DNA from: Candidatus Thalassarchaeum sp.
GTDB lineage: Archaea > Thermoplasmatota > Poseidoniia > Poseidoniales > Thalassarchaeaceae
NCBI GenBank assembly: GCA_016777225.1
Contig: JADHRW010000008.1
Location: forward strand, 1 to 36,585
Reading direction: 5' to 3'
DNA length: 36,585 nucleotides
Shown here: one piece after another, positions 24,329 through 32,652 of the stretch
How the letters are laid out: each line of letters begins with the position of its first letter
Position numbering within the stretch: the first letter of the stretch is position 1
Notes under the pieces: generated by a model
Seen by the model: the letters and a program-made list of their open reading frames with translations, nothing else
Databases searched by the model: none
Told to the model about the DNA's origin: nothing
Position numbers and translations under genes: made by a program

Positions 24329-25651
24329 TTATTTCATATTACTCAACACATCATCGAGTAATTTGAGAGTCAGATTAACATCCTCGATGGTGATTACCAT
24401 TGGTGGCTTTATTTTAATTACATTATTGTGTGGTCCATCCGTGCTAAGTAGAACGTTTCTAGTGAGCATTTCTGCAACTAGTTTTTTTGCTTCGACCGGG
24501 GCAGGTTCTAATGTTTTGTGATCACTCACTAATTCGAATCCAATAAACAAACCTCTCCCTCTGACATCACCAATTAATGCGTGTTTTTTCTTTAAATCAT
24601 TTAATCCATCAACAAAAATCTTTCCTAATAATTCTGCATTATGCATTAAATCTTTATCTTCTATCTCATCTAAAACAGCTAATCCAATTGCGCAAGACAC
24701 GGGATTTCCTCCAAAAGTAGAGAAAAATTCCATCTCTTCAAACTTCGATGCTATTTTCTCTGTTGTAAAAACTGCAGCCATTGGATGACCGTTTCCAATT
24801 GGTTTACCCATTACAACAATATCTGGAATAACTCTATGTTCTTCAAAAGCCCACATATGCTTACCAACTCTTCCAAATCCAACTTGAACCTCATCTGCAA
24901 TACATAGGCCACCAGCGTCGCGTATTAGTTCGAAAGCAGATTCTAGATATCCTTGAGGTAATGGTATTTGACCAGCACATGATAGCATTGATTCTATCAA
25001 TAAACCGGCTATTGAATCTATACGATTAACAATATCTGCTAATTCACTAGTATAATCTCTATCGCCTCCTCTATATGTGTCAGGTATTGGTACTACGTGC
25101 ACCCATGGTTCAGGTATTCCTTTTCCTCCTGGACCCCTAAATTTGTATGGGCTTAGATCAATTAACATTCCAGTATGTCCATGATATGCTCCCTCTACTA
25201 CAACCATATCATGTGCCCCTGTATATGCCCTGGCAATTCTAACTGCTAATTCATTGGCTTCGCTACCAGAATTTACTAAATATCCTACATTGATAGGTGC
25301 AGGTAATGTCTCAGATAATCTTTCTAAATAATCAGTTAATCCATCATAGACATATCTTGTATTAGTATTGAGAAGCGCCATTTGACGTTGACCAGATTCC
25401 ACAACTTTGGGATTCGAATGCCCCACATGACATACATTATTTACCAAATCTAAATATTTTTCACCAGTCGCCGAATACAAGTATTGCATTTCTCCTCTAA
25501 TAATATGAAGTGGTTTACCGTGTGCTATAGAGAGAGCCTTACCTACATGAGTATCTCTTTTCTTGAGTAATCTATCCAGAGAACTAGAAGAAGGTTGTAC
25601 TCCGTCTTTCACAATAGTAAAGATGATGTATTGATAATTTAATATTTTCAT
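24329..25651 (-). CDS. PLP-dependent class III aminotransferase-fold enzyme, probable phospho-lyase
   Basis: This 440-residue PLP enzyme of the class III aminotransferase fold has LVNSGSEANELAVRIAR, EGAYHGHTGMLIDLSPYKF, IADEVQVGFGRVGKH with Asp253, MGKPIGNGHP with the PLP lysine Lys283, and TFGGNPVSCAIGLAVLDEIE. NTNTRYVYD and the C-terminal LLSTDGPHNNVIKIKPPM closely recall ethanolamine-phosphate phospho-lyase and 5-phosphohydroxylysine phospho-lyase. Those remove phosphate and ammonia from phosphorylated amino alcohols, forming an aldehyde. This identity is from remembered family resemblance and not tested. An APH-fold kinase lies two genes away. The ATG at 25651 is supported by a TTTAAA box centred about 30 bases upstream; a GTG at 25612 is an alternative. 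Confidence 0.87.
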   Translation of the reverse strand: MKILNYQYIIFTIVKDGVQPSSSSLDRLLKKRDTHVGKALSIAHGKPLHIIRGEMQYLYSATGEKYLDLVNNVCHVGHSNPKVVESGQRQMALLNTNTRYVYDGLTDYLERLSETLPAPINVGYLVNSGSEANELAVRIARAYTGAHDMVVVEGAYHGHTGMLIDLSPYKFRGPGGKGIPEPWVHVVPIPDTYRGGDRDYTSELADIVNRIDSIAGLLIESMLSCAGQIPLPQGYLESAFELIRDAGGLCIADEVQVGFGRVGKHMWAFEEHRVIPDIVVMGKPIGNGHPMAAVFTTEKIASKFEEMEFFSTFGGNPVSCAIGLAVLDEIEDKDLMHNAELLGKIFVDGLNDLKKKHALIGDVRGRGLFIGFELVSDHKTLEPAPVEAKKLVAEMLTRNVLLSTDGPHNNVIKIKPPMVITIEDVNLTLKLLDDVLSNMK

Positions 25652-25677
25652 TCGAATATCTGTAATCGTAATAAGAT

Positions 25678-25683
25678 TTTAAA
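25678..25683. promoter_or_regulatory. Shared palindromic TATA-like box between divergent genes
   Basis: TTTAAA reads the same on both strands. It is centred about 27 bases before the MAPEG ATG (25707) and about 30 bases before the phospho-lyase ATG (25651). One TATA element could therefore serve both leaderless genes, and which orientation is used would depend on flanking BRE sequences. Confidence 0.45.
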
Positions 25684-25706
25684 TAATATTACTCTTTGCA
25701 GTAATT

Positions 25707-26120
25707 ATGGACTCAGAATTAATGTTAATACCCTTACTTGGGCAAGTCATACTCACATTATGCGTGGGTGTTTTAGCTAGGCTCAGAAGAGATAAATCTG
25801 TTAAAGAAGGTTTTAATTGGAGGTATTTCAAAACATTTGAAGGAGAAAAACCACCAAGGTATGTACTACAAGCAGATCAGCATCTAGTTAATCTCTTTGA
25901 AGCTCCAATGCTATTTTTTGCTGTCGGAATTTTAGCTATTTCTTTAGATACTGTTGATACAATGATTCTAATAATGGCCTCTATTTATGTGATTTCTAGA
26001 GTAATTCATGCTATTATTAGTTTAACAAATAATAGATTATTATGGAGGGCACGGGTATTCATTTTTTCTACAATTATTCTCTTAATAATGTGGTTCTGGT
26101 TAATCTATCTGAATTTTTGA
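25707..26120 (+). CDS. MAPEG-family membrane protein
   Basis: This 137-residue, four-helix membrane protein carries the MAPEG pattern NLFEAPMLFF in helix 2 and SRVIHAIISLTNNRLLWRAR before the last helix. Eukaryotic MAPEG proteins are glutathione S-transferases or eicosanoid enzymes; the substrates of bacterial and archaeal relatives are mostly unknown. It is divergent from the phospho-lyase-like gene, sharing a 55-base promoter region, and is followed 53 bases later by the kinase gene on the same strand. Confidence 0.85.
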   Translation: MDSELMLIPLLGQVILTLCVGVLARLRRDKSVKEGFNWRYFKTFEGEKPPRYVLQADQHLVNLFEAPMLFFAVGILAISLDTVDTMILIMASIYVISRVIHAIISLTNNRLLWRARVFIFSTIILLIMWFWLIYLNF

Positions 26121-26173
26121 TTCAATACATTCGTTTAGATAGAACGAAAAACCAATACTTATCACAGTAAGAT

Positions 26174-27088
26174 ATGGCTTACACCGAAGTATCGTTTGAA
26201 GATGCTTCAGACATTGTAAGGGCAGCAGGTCTTTCTGAGCTCGTTCATTTGGAGAAGTTATCGGGTGGTTGGGCTAATTCAAACTATAAATTATCTTTAA
26301 CAGATAATAGTAAAATAGTGCTAAAGATATGGAATGAACAATCAATAGATGAAGTATCTTATCTGCTCTCAATTACAACTTATTTATGTGATAATGATAT
26401 CCCTACCCCGGCCCCAATAAAATTTTCTAATGGTGATTTAATAATGGAAAAGAATGGTCTTGCGTGGACACTTCTTCCGTTTATTGAAGGCGCATGGTTA
26501 GTTCCTAATACAAATTCGCTTTATTCATTAGGAAGAAACCAAGCTCGATTACATTTGGTTAAGCCACCAGCTAATTTGAAAGAAGAATTTTCAATGGGTT
26601 ATTCATTATTTGAGAAACTTTTTTCTATTGCAGATGAGATGGATGAATGGTCAGATTTCTTGTATATGCTTAAATCTGAAACTTTAATATTGAATCAAAA
26701 TATTAACGAATTACCGAGAGGCATTATACATGGGGATTTATTTCCGGATAATATTCTAGTAACAAATGACAATGTAAATACTATTCTAGATTTTGAGGAA
26801 GTGTGTCACGATGTTTTAGCTTTTGACCTAGTAATGACGTTCGTAGGATGTGGTTGGCATAATGGTGAACCAGTATTTGATCGCTGGAAGGCGCTTCTAG
26901 ATGGATATCAATCAATCCGAATTTTAAATCAAGAAGAAATAAATTCCTTATCGGATTTACATCGCTTAGCTACACTCTCTATTGCTGCTTGGAGATACTG
27001 GCAATTTGTCTTTAATTTACCTAATACTGACCATACAGATAGATATCTCGAGATGACGGATAGATTAAACAAACAACTACCATTTTGA
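26174..27088 (+). CDS. APH-fold small-molecule kinase (ThrB2, choline/ethanolamine or hydroxylysine kinase-like)
   Basis: This 304-residue aminoglycoside-phosphotransferase-fold kinase has a Gly-rich loop LSGGWANSNYKL, a likely ATP-binding Lys51, the catalytic loop IIHGDLFPDNIL with Asp188 and Asn193, and ILDFEEVCHDVLAFDL with the metal-binding Asp206. The family phosphorylates a hydroxyl on homoserine, choline, ethanolamine or hydroxylysine, and the sequence does not decide which. Since a probable phospho-lyase for phosphorylated amino alcohols is encoded two genes away, a kinase-then-lyase pathway is attractive. No threonine biosynthesis genes are nearby to support homoserine kinase. A T7 run at 27116-27122 may end its transcript. 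Confidence 0.85.
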   Translation: MAYTEVSFEDASDIVRAAGLSELVHLEKLSGGWANSNYKLSLTDNSKIVLKIWNEQSIDEVSYLLSITTYLCDNDIPTPAPIKFSNGDLIMEKNGLAWTLLPFIEGAWLVPNTNSLYSLGRNQARLHLVKPPANLKEEFSMGYSLFEKLFSIADEMDEWSDFLYMLKSETLILNQNINELPRGIIHGDLFPDNILVTNDNVNTILDFEEVCHDVLAFDLVMTFVGCGWHNGEPVFDRWKALLDGYQSIRILNQEEINSLSDLHRLATLSIAAWRYWQFVFNLPNTDHTDRYLEMTDRLNKQLPF

Positions 27089-27094
27089 TATTAC

Positions 27095-27271
27095 CTAATT
27101 ATTTACAATATCTGGTTTTTTTAATTTAATTATGTAATTAGTTAATGCCGATATAACTAGAACTCCTAATAATAAATGCCAACTTACTAGCCAATTAAGG
27201 AATAGTACTATTGCAAATATTAAAATTATTATTAATAGTAAAATGAAATGAATTATTGGCGCTCCATTCAG
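27095..27271 (-). pseudogene. Membrane ORF without a standard start codon, possibly frameshifted
   Basis: A frame running from about 27271 to a TAG at 27095-27097 encodes two hydrophobic segments (PIIHFILLLIIILIFAIVLF and WHLLLGVLVISALTNYIIK) and a basic end (KLKKPDIVNN), about 58 residues. It has no ATG, GTG or TTG. An ATG sits at 27267, right after the TGA of the upstream gene, but in the wrong frame, where it stops after four codons. One extra G in ATGGAGCGCC would give an in-frame MGAPIIHF start. So either this copy has lost a base, the assembly has, or a CTG (27271-27269) or other rare start is used. It belongs to the end of the beta-oxidation operon. Confidence 0.4.
27116..27122 (+). 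terminator. Possible T-run terminator after the kinase gene
   Basis: A run of seven T residues lies 28 bases after the kinase stop codon. Archaeal terminators can be simple T-tracts without a hairpin, and none is evident here. It overlaps the start-less ORF on the other strand. Confidence 0.35.
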
Positions 27272-28011
27272 CCTTGATCAATGAAATTATAGATATAAAC
27301 ACCCGCAATATTTACATATAATCTAGCCCAAAAAATATATATTAAACTAAAAATTATTGGAAATACTAGATATCTCCAATCAATGTCGTAATTATTTACT
27401 ATGATTGCAATACCTAGCAGTATTACATTTAAATTATGCATTACAATTTCATACCAATAGAACAAGTGATCTATATTATTACCTCTATTAATTTCTGTAC
27501 CTATGATATGAAATGTCACTACACATGTCACTAATATTGAGCAAGTATAGGATGTAGAAAATAAAATCGGGCTTACTATTTGCATCCAATTAGGCACCTC
27601 ACCTCCACTAATATGTATCCAAGAGCAAATGGCAGATATTGTGAAGCTTAATCCAAATAGTGCGAAGTGCCACATAGTATAGGCTGCTAATCTAGTCAAT
27701 CCTGATGAATGTCGAAGACGATTTTTTCGTTCATTATAGTATAATGGGAAATCGGGGGAACCTTTTGGGTCGTAAGCAACCCAAATCAATGTAACTAGAC
27801 TAAGTAATGCACAACCTGTCCGAAATAATGCTAACATTTGATCTGATAATAATCTTGAAGACGTAACTTGATCTACAGTTTGGGGGATATTCATTATTTC
27901 CGTATATTTAATGAATACTAATCCTAAAAGAAACGTAGTGATTGCCAAAGTATAGGTTTCAATATCCCTATCTCTATCGCTATATTGAAATAATTTTTTC
28001 AACATATACAT
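27268..28011 (-). CDS. Polytopic membrane protein, unknown function
   Basis: This 247-residue protein has six or seven hydrophobic spans. Notable features are AYTMWHFALFGLSFTISAICSW, VTFHIIGTEINRG and LFYWYEIVMHNLNVILLG, with His residues in or near helices, and a hydrophilic insert around residues 80-105 (DPKGSPDFPLYYNERKNR). No family is recognised. The gene begins five bases after the hydrolase stop, so it is co-transcribed with the fatty-acid genes and may handle a lipid or act in membrane lipid sensing. The start may be the ATG at 28011 or at 28005. Confidence 0.65.
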   Translation of the reverse strand: MYMLKKLFQYSDRDRDIETYTLAITTFLLGLVFIKYTEIMNIPQTVDQVTSSRLLSDQMLALFRTGCALLSLVTLIWVAYDPKGSPDFPLYYNERKNRLRHSSGLTRLAAYTMWHFALFGLSFTISAICSWIHISGGEVPNWMQIVSPILFSTSYTCSILVTCVVTFHIIGTEINRGNNIDHLFYWYEIVMHNLNVILLGIAIIVNNYDIDWRYLVFPIIFSLIYIFWARLYVNIAGVYIYNFIDQG

Positions 28012-28016
28012 GCCTC

Positions 28017-29054
28017 TTAACTGCTGGCGCTAGCAAGCCATTTTTCAAGTATATCTCTCCTTTCTTTGACATCCACTCGTGAAGTATGGGGCATATTTTC
28101 TAGCACTTCAATTTCTGCAATTTCTCCAAAGTGTTCTATTAATAAATCAAAATGTTCATTTCCTAATGTTTCATCATTTTTTGCCTGCATTACTAATATT
28201 GGCACTTCTGGGATGCCCCAAAAAGGTATTTGCGAATTAGCGTAACCAATGTTTAGATCAGGATGTATTCTTTGATATTCTCTTCTTAGAACATGTCGTA
28301 CCCATGGGCTGGCCATTACAGCCCTACCTGGTAATTTTTTTTCTATTATTAGAGGAAATGATGTAGCAGGTGATTCAAGTATTATACCTCTCATTTTATC
28401 ACCCCACCACCCTGACTTATGAGATGAAAGTCTAATTGTGAGGAAACCCCCCATGGAATGGCCATAAATCCATAGATTTTCAGGAGTAAATCCTAATGTT
28501 TCAGGTACTTTTTCAAGTAGTAATTCGATATCAGCTATAACTTTCAATATTGTCCACTCATATCTGCCCTTTTGATCTCCAAAACCTCTTTGGTCCAATC
28601 CCACTACATTAAGCCCAATTGAATTCATATGTTGACATCTTGACTCACCATTACCAAGACTGGAATTATATCCATGTAAGTATAGTACCATATCTTTACT
28701 ATTGGATTCTGATTTTAGAAATTGCCCTTTCATTTTTTCATCCCCCCAACCTTTGAAAGAAAATTCCTCCCATCTTGGGTCTGATATTTTAGGTGTATTT
28801 TGAGATGAAATGATAAATACTGAAGAATAAATTCTCCATCTCATAATTAACCAACCTGCCACTGGAATAGATGCACCCAAAAGCACCCATGCAATATTAT
28901 ATTCTCTCCATTCGCTAGATAATAATAGGGCGATTACTTGGATTATTATCAATGCTGTCAATAATTTTGGTTTGCTAGGTAATAATGGAGCAGGAGTTTT
29001 TTGATACACAGCAGCCTTAAGCCTTGATGTACGACTTTGTTTTAGATTATCCAT
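28017..29054 (-). CDS. Membrane-tethered alpha/beta hydrolase
   Basis: This 345-residue protein has two N-terminal hydrophobic segments (about 31-75), then an alpha/beta-hydrolase domain. The oxyanion region is YLHGYNSSLGNG, the nucleophile Ser200 sits in YGHSMGG, and Asp294 (QAKNDETLG) and His323 (ENMPHTSRVD) complete the triad. VVGLDQRGFGDQKG is typical of serine-hydrolase lipase or esterase subfamilies (BAAT or hydrolase-4-like). Within a beta-oxidation operon, a role in freeing acyl chains from esters or thioesters at the membrane is plausible but unproven. Its ATG follows the TAA of the preceding flavoprotein gene with no spacer, implying translational coupling. Confidence 0.82.
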   Translation of the reverse strand: MDNLKQSRTSRLKAAVYQKTPAPLLPSKPKLLTALIIIQVIALLLSSEWREYNIAWVLLGASIPVAGWLIMRWRIYSSVFIISSQNTPKISDPRWEEFSFKGWGDEKMKGQFLKSESNSKDMVLYLHGYNSSLGNGESRCQHMNSIGLNVVGLDQRGFGDQKGRYEWTILKVIADIELLLEKVPETLGFTPENLWIYGHSMGGFLTIRLSSHKSGWWGDKMRGIILESPATSFPLIIEKKLPGRAVMASPWVRHVLRREYQRIHPDLNIGYANSQIPFWGIPEVPILVMQAKNDETLGNEHFDLLIEHFGEIAEIEVLENMPHTSRVDVKERRDILEKWLASASS

Positions 29055-30050
29055 TTACAACATTTCCTCTTCTATGGATTGCCCTAACCTTTGCATTATT
29101 TTTGTTGCTGACTCTATGCTGTTGACGGTTTCAACACTCTTTCCTGCTGACCACAAATCTTTCGAAGATTTTTCCTTGCCCTTAGAGAATGCACGCATTC
29201 TCCAGAATGAAATTCCCGTAATTATAACTCTAATTTTATGTTTAAATCTACTATTGAGAAGACGTCTAACAGGCCATGAATTATTTTGTTTAAACTTATT
29301 ATTATTAATTACAGAAATGGGCACACCAGTTAGTTTAGTAGTCCATGTGATATCATTTTCCTTGGCATTGACTATTGCGTTTTTGTAATCTTCAGGTGTT
29401 GTACATTCATCTGTTGCTATAAATCTCGTTCCCATCTGAACACCATCATAACCAATCTTTAGTGCCTCTGCCAATTCTATTTCACTACCAATGCCTCCGG
29501 CACAAATCAATGGAAGTCCCATATCCGAAAGCTGCTCATACATCTCTTCCATAGTTAATTCACCTAAATGTCCGCCAGCTCTGTCATTAACACATATTAA
29601 TCCATCAACTCCACATTCTTTGCCCTTTTCAGCCCATTTTCTACTAGTGACATCATGGTAAACCACACCACCTTTAGCATGTACTTTCTCACAGACCCAA
29701 TCTGGTTTCCCTAGAGATGTTACAAAGAATTTGATGTCTTCTTCAAGAGCTACATCGATCCATTCTGACATTTGCTGGAAATACTTTTCACTACCTTTCT
29801 CTATTAGGGCGTTAAACCCAATAGGCTTCTCTGTAAGTGATCTGATATGTCTAATCCCTGCTCTAAGACCTTCTTTGCGGTTAGGTTTATCAAATCCGTG
29901 AACCATTGTCAAGGATACTGGCTGTAGTACAGCAATTCCACCACCTTCTGATGCTGCCGCAACTAACTCGGGATTAGAACAAGGGTACATAGCCCCACAA
30001 ATAATTGGATATTCTATACCAGTATCCTTTGTTAATCTTGTATTAATCAT
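29055..30050 (-). CDS. Nitronate monooxygenase / FabK-like FMN protein
   Basis: This 331-residue TIM-barrel flavoprotein has PIICGAMYPCSNPELVAAAS at the N-terminus, the VNDRAGGHLGEL segment and GGIGSEIELAEALKIGYDGV followed by QMGTRFIATDE, the FMN phosphate-binding region. Known relatives oxidise alkyl nitronates (Npd/NMO) or reduce enoyl-ACP (FabK). In this operon, reduction of unsaturated acyl-CoA or handling of a by-product are both possible; the sequence alone does not decide. The catalytic His of nitronate monooxygenases may be the one in AGGHLG. It lies four bases after the DUF4442 gene and abuts the hydrolase gene. Confidence 0.85.
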   Translation of the reverse strand: MINTRLTKDTGIEYPIICGAMYPCSNPELVAAASEGGGIAVLQPVSLTMVHGFDKPNRKEGLRAGIRHIRSLTEKPIGFNALIEKGSEKYFQQMSEWIDVALEEDIKFFVTSLGKPDWVCEKVHAKGGVVYHDVTSRKWAEKGKECGVDGLICVNDRAGGHLGELTMEEMYEQLSDMGLPLICAGGIGSEIELAEALKIGYDGVQMGTRFIATDECTTPEDYKNAIVNAKENDITWTTKLTGVPISVINNNKFKQNNSWPVRRLLNSRFKHKIRVIITGISFWRMRAFSKGKEKSSKDLWSAGKSVETVNSIESATKIMQRLGQSIEEEML

Positions 30051-30054
30051 TTAA

Positions 30055-30564
30055 TCACTTACCATCACTTACCAAGAAATTCCACTTGAATATCCATTCA
30101 GAAACTACATGACCAGTCTTATCTGTGCCTACTGATTTTAATTCACACTCAACTGACTTGCCAGTTGCCATACTTTCTTCTATTGCATTTCTAGCAATAG
30201 AATTATCATTACAAGTGAATAGAATTTTTCCCTTTGCACGTTTAATAAATTTAGCTTCAGTGCCTACAACAAACATTCTAACTTTATTGGACATTGATTT
30301 GGAAGTTGTAAATGGTGCGGCTCCTGTACTCAATTCTGCTCCCATGCCTTGTACTGCCCAATACATCGTCTTGAAGGGATTCTGCGACCTCCATCCACCA
30401 GGTATTGAAGTAATACAAATATTATCATCTAATCGTACTACTCTTAGGCCTGCTAACCATGCGGTGGGCATCGAAAATAGTGTAAAAAACCTAAACCTGA
30501 ATGTATTTGTTAGATTATTATATTCTGAAATTAATTTGTTATGATTAATTAGCAATATAATCAC
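30055..30564 (-). CDS. DUF4442 hotdog-fold protein (thioesterase-like)
   Basis: This 169-residue protein carries PTAWLAGLRVVRLDDNICIT followed by WRSQNPFKTMYWAVQGMGAE, the layout of DUF4442 proteins, which belong to the hotdog fold shared with acyl-CoA thioesterases. No catalytic residue can be pinned down. It lies within a beta-oxidation operon, so an acyl-CoA substrate is likely, perhaps releasing free acids to protect the CoA pool. Translation starts at a GTG (30564) that directly abuts the TGA of the acyl-CoA-binding protein gene. No ATG lies nearby except well inside the fold. Confidence 0.75.
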   Translation of the reverse strand: MIILLINHNKLISEYNNLTNTFRFRFFTLFSMPTAWLAGLRVVRLDDNICITSIPGGWRSQNPFKTMYWAVQGMGAELSTGAAPFTTSKSMSNKVRMFVVGTEAKFIKRAKGKILFTCNDNSIARNAIEESMATGKSVECELKSVGTDKTGHVVSEWIFKWNFLVSDGK

Positions 30565-30837
30565 TCATTCCATATTTACTAAGTGATCTACAAAATCACA
30601 ATATTGAGTCATCGCATCAAATTCAGTAGTTCCAGACACTGCATTCCATGCTTTCCATTTAGCTCTGTCACGTAACCCACCTCTCGGTCTACCAACGCAA
30701 TCTCCCTCGATAGTTTGTTTGTATAGAGCATATAATTTTAGAAGAAGGTCATTTGAAGGTCTTGATGAGAGATTCTGAACTCTTTTACTAGCTCTTTTGA
30801 ATCTCATTTTGAGTGTTTGACCTATCTTTTCAGACAT
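30565..30837 (-). CDS. Acyl-CoA-binding protein (ACBP family)
   Basis: This 90-residue protein has the ACBP helical pattern: FKRASKRVQNL, then LLKLYALYKQTIEGDC, then RAKWKAWNAVSG and a final helix with YCDFVDHLV. The conserved Tyr-Lys-Gln-x-Gly-Asp block and the K-W-AW block are those that contact acyl-CoA in known family members. ACBP buffers long-chain acyl-CoA and delivers it to enzymes. ACBP is best known from eukaryotes and is patchy elsewhere, so its place inside an archaeal-looking beta-oxidation operon is notable. Its ATG shares one base with the stop of the acyl-CoA dehydrogenase gene. Confidence 0.9.
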   Translation of the reverse strand: MSEKIGQTLKMRFKRASKRVQNLSSRPSNDLLLKLYALYKQTIEGDCVGRPRGGLRDRAKWKAWNAVSGTTEFDAMTQYCDFVDHLVNME

Positions 30838-32642
30838 TACATCATCTCCACTGGGTAATCCATTAGTGATTTATGTCCAGCCTGTACCTTTGCTGCAAGA
30901 CCAACTGTTTCAGGAAAGATCTTTTTGAAGAAGAAGCGCGCACTTGCAATTTTAGCATCATAAAACGGTTCTCCTTTTTTGGTCAGAGAAACCTTTGCCA
31001 TTTTAGCCCACATATAAGCGAGTAATACATTACCAAAGTATCTGCAATAGTCTGTTGCCCCTGCTGCTAGGAAATGAGGATTAGCTTGACCTTCTGCTAT
31101 CATTAGTAATGTTAGTTGTTGAAGTCCTCGTACTCCTTGATGCAAAGGTTTGTTAAATTCTGACATTTCAGGAATATTTTTATTTTCATTAATGAAATCT
31201 GTCATTGGCCATAAAAGATGCCTTAGATTTTTTCCTAAATTTTCAGTAACTTTTCTTCCGGCTAAATCTAAAGCCTGAATTCCATTGGTACCTTCCCATA
31301 TTTTTGATATTCTTACATCTCGGTAAAATTGCTCGACACCATATTCTGTACAGTATCCGGCTCCCCCCATTACTTGCATACACGTACTAGCAGTTTCACA
31401 ACCTAGATCTGTGAAATGTGCTTTGACGATTGGAGTAAATAGTGCTACTAATGCTGTTGCCATTTCAGCTTCTTCTTTATCATTACTATGAGATTGATCT
31501 AGAAGTATTCCAGTCCATGCAGCCAAAGCCCTACAGCCTTCATTATTCACTTTGGCTTCCAATAACATTCTTCTGACATCTGGGTGAACTAGAATATTAT
31601 CCGCTACCTCATTTGGTTCTTGCATACCATTAATATCCCTTCCCTGACGTCTTTCTTTAGACCATGATAGGGCATTTTGGTAAGCAATTTCTGCTAACCC
31701 GATACCCATCATTCCTGTAGCCAACCTTTCTCTATTCATCATTTCAAACATTAATGGCATTCCATTGTAAAGATCTCCTACTCTCCAACCCCTACTCTGT
31801 TCAAAATTCATAACACATGTAGGTGAGGCATGTACACCCATTTTTTCTTCACTTCCGGAGCATGTGACTCCATTATGTTGAGTATTAAGTTCCTCTGAAA
31901 CTCCTGATAAACCCTCAGATTTCCATTCAGAAGGCATATATTTGGGCACTAGAAATAACGAAATTCCTCTAGTACCTTCTGGAGCATCTGGAGTTTTGGC
32001 AAGTACTAGATGGACGATATTTTCAGTCATGTCATGTTCACCATATGTAATGAATATTTTAGTTCCAGTGACTAAGTATGTCCCATCTTCTTGTGGAACT
32101 GCTTTAGTTGTAATCATCCCTAGGTCGGTTCCCGCATGCGGTTCTGTCAGGCACATTGTCCCTGACCATTTTCCGGACGCCATATTAGTAGCAAAATAAT
32201 CTACAAGTTCTTTTTCTCCATGTTCTGCTAGAACTTCATACACCCCTACTGAAAGTGCTGGTAACACACTCAAAGCCATATTTGCAGAAGTTCCAAATTC
32301 TGCCCAAATTACTGTTTGAAAAAATATTGGTACACCCATGCCTCCATGCTCTGTTTTACATGAAGTTGATAGCCAACCTGCATCAACACTTTCTTTGTAT
32401 GCAATTTTAAATTCCTCAGGCATTTTTATTTCTCCATTGTTGAATTTTAATCCCTCTCTATCGCCTAATTGGTTTATAGGAAGCCATACTTCTTTTACAT
32501 GTTCAGCCCAACCTTCTGTCAACATCGATAAAAATTCTTTATCAAATTCGGAATAACCTAAATTTTGTACGATTGGTATAGCATCTAGTACTTCGTTTAA
32601 TAAGAAATCATAATCTCTTTTAGGTGCATTATATTCTACCAT
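30837..32642 (-). CDS. Acyl-CoA dehydrogenase, long form (FadE5-like)
   Basis: This FAD enzyme of about 601 residues catalyses the first beta-oxidation step, making 2-enoyl-CoA. The N-terminus, VEYNAPKRDYDFLLNEVLD, is typical of the roughly 600-residue FadE5-like class. MCLTEPHAGTDLGM and the KIFITYGEHDMTENIVHLVL stretch form the FAD/substrate region, and the C-terminal KIWEGTNGIQALDLAGRK contains the probable catalytic Glu. An extra C-terminal helical part is characteristic of the long class. A GTG at 32651 would add three residues, but I prefer the ATG at 32642. The gene follows the HAD/ECH gene by about ten bases. The partner electron-transfer flavoprotein is not in the window. Confidence 0.93.
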   Translation of the reverse strand: MVEYNAPKRDYDFLLNEVLDAIPIVQNLGYSEFDKEFLSMLTEGWAEHVKEVWLPINQLGDREGLKFNNGEIKMPEEFKIAYKESVDAGWLSTSCKTEHGGMGVPIFFQTVIWAEFGTSANMALSVLPALSVGVYEVLAEHGEKELVDYFATNMASGKWSGTMCLTEPHAGTDLGMITTKAVPQEDGTYLVTGTKIFITYGEHDMTENIVHLVLAKTPDAPEGTRGISLFLVPKYMPSEWKSEGLSGVSEELNTQHNGVTCSGSEEKMGVHASPTCVMNFEQSRGWRVGDLYNGMPLMFEMMNRERLATGMMGIGLAEIAYQNALSWSKERRQGRDINGMQEPNEVADNILVHPDVRRMLLEAKVNNEGCRALAAWTGILLDQSHSNDKEEAEMATALVALFTPIVKAHFTDLGCETASTCMQVMGGAGYCTEYGVEQFYRDVRISKIWEGTNGIQALDLAGRKVTENLGKNLRHLLWPMTDFINENKNIPEMSEFNKPLHQGVRGLQQLTLLMIAEGQANPHFLAAGATDYCRYFGNVLLAYMWAKMAKVSLTKKGEPFYDAKIASARFFFKKIFPETVGLAAKVQAGHKSLMDYPVEMM

Positions 32643-32652
32643 TTTTTTCACA

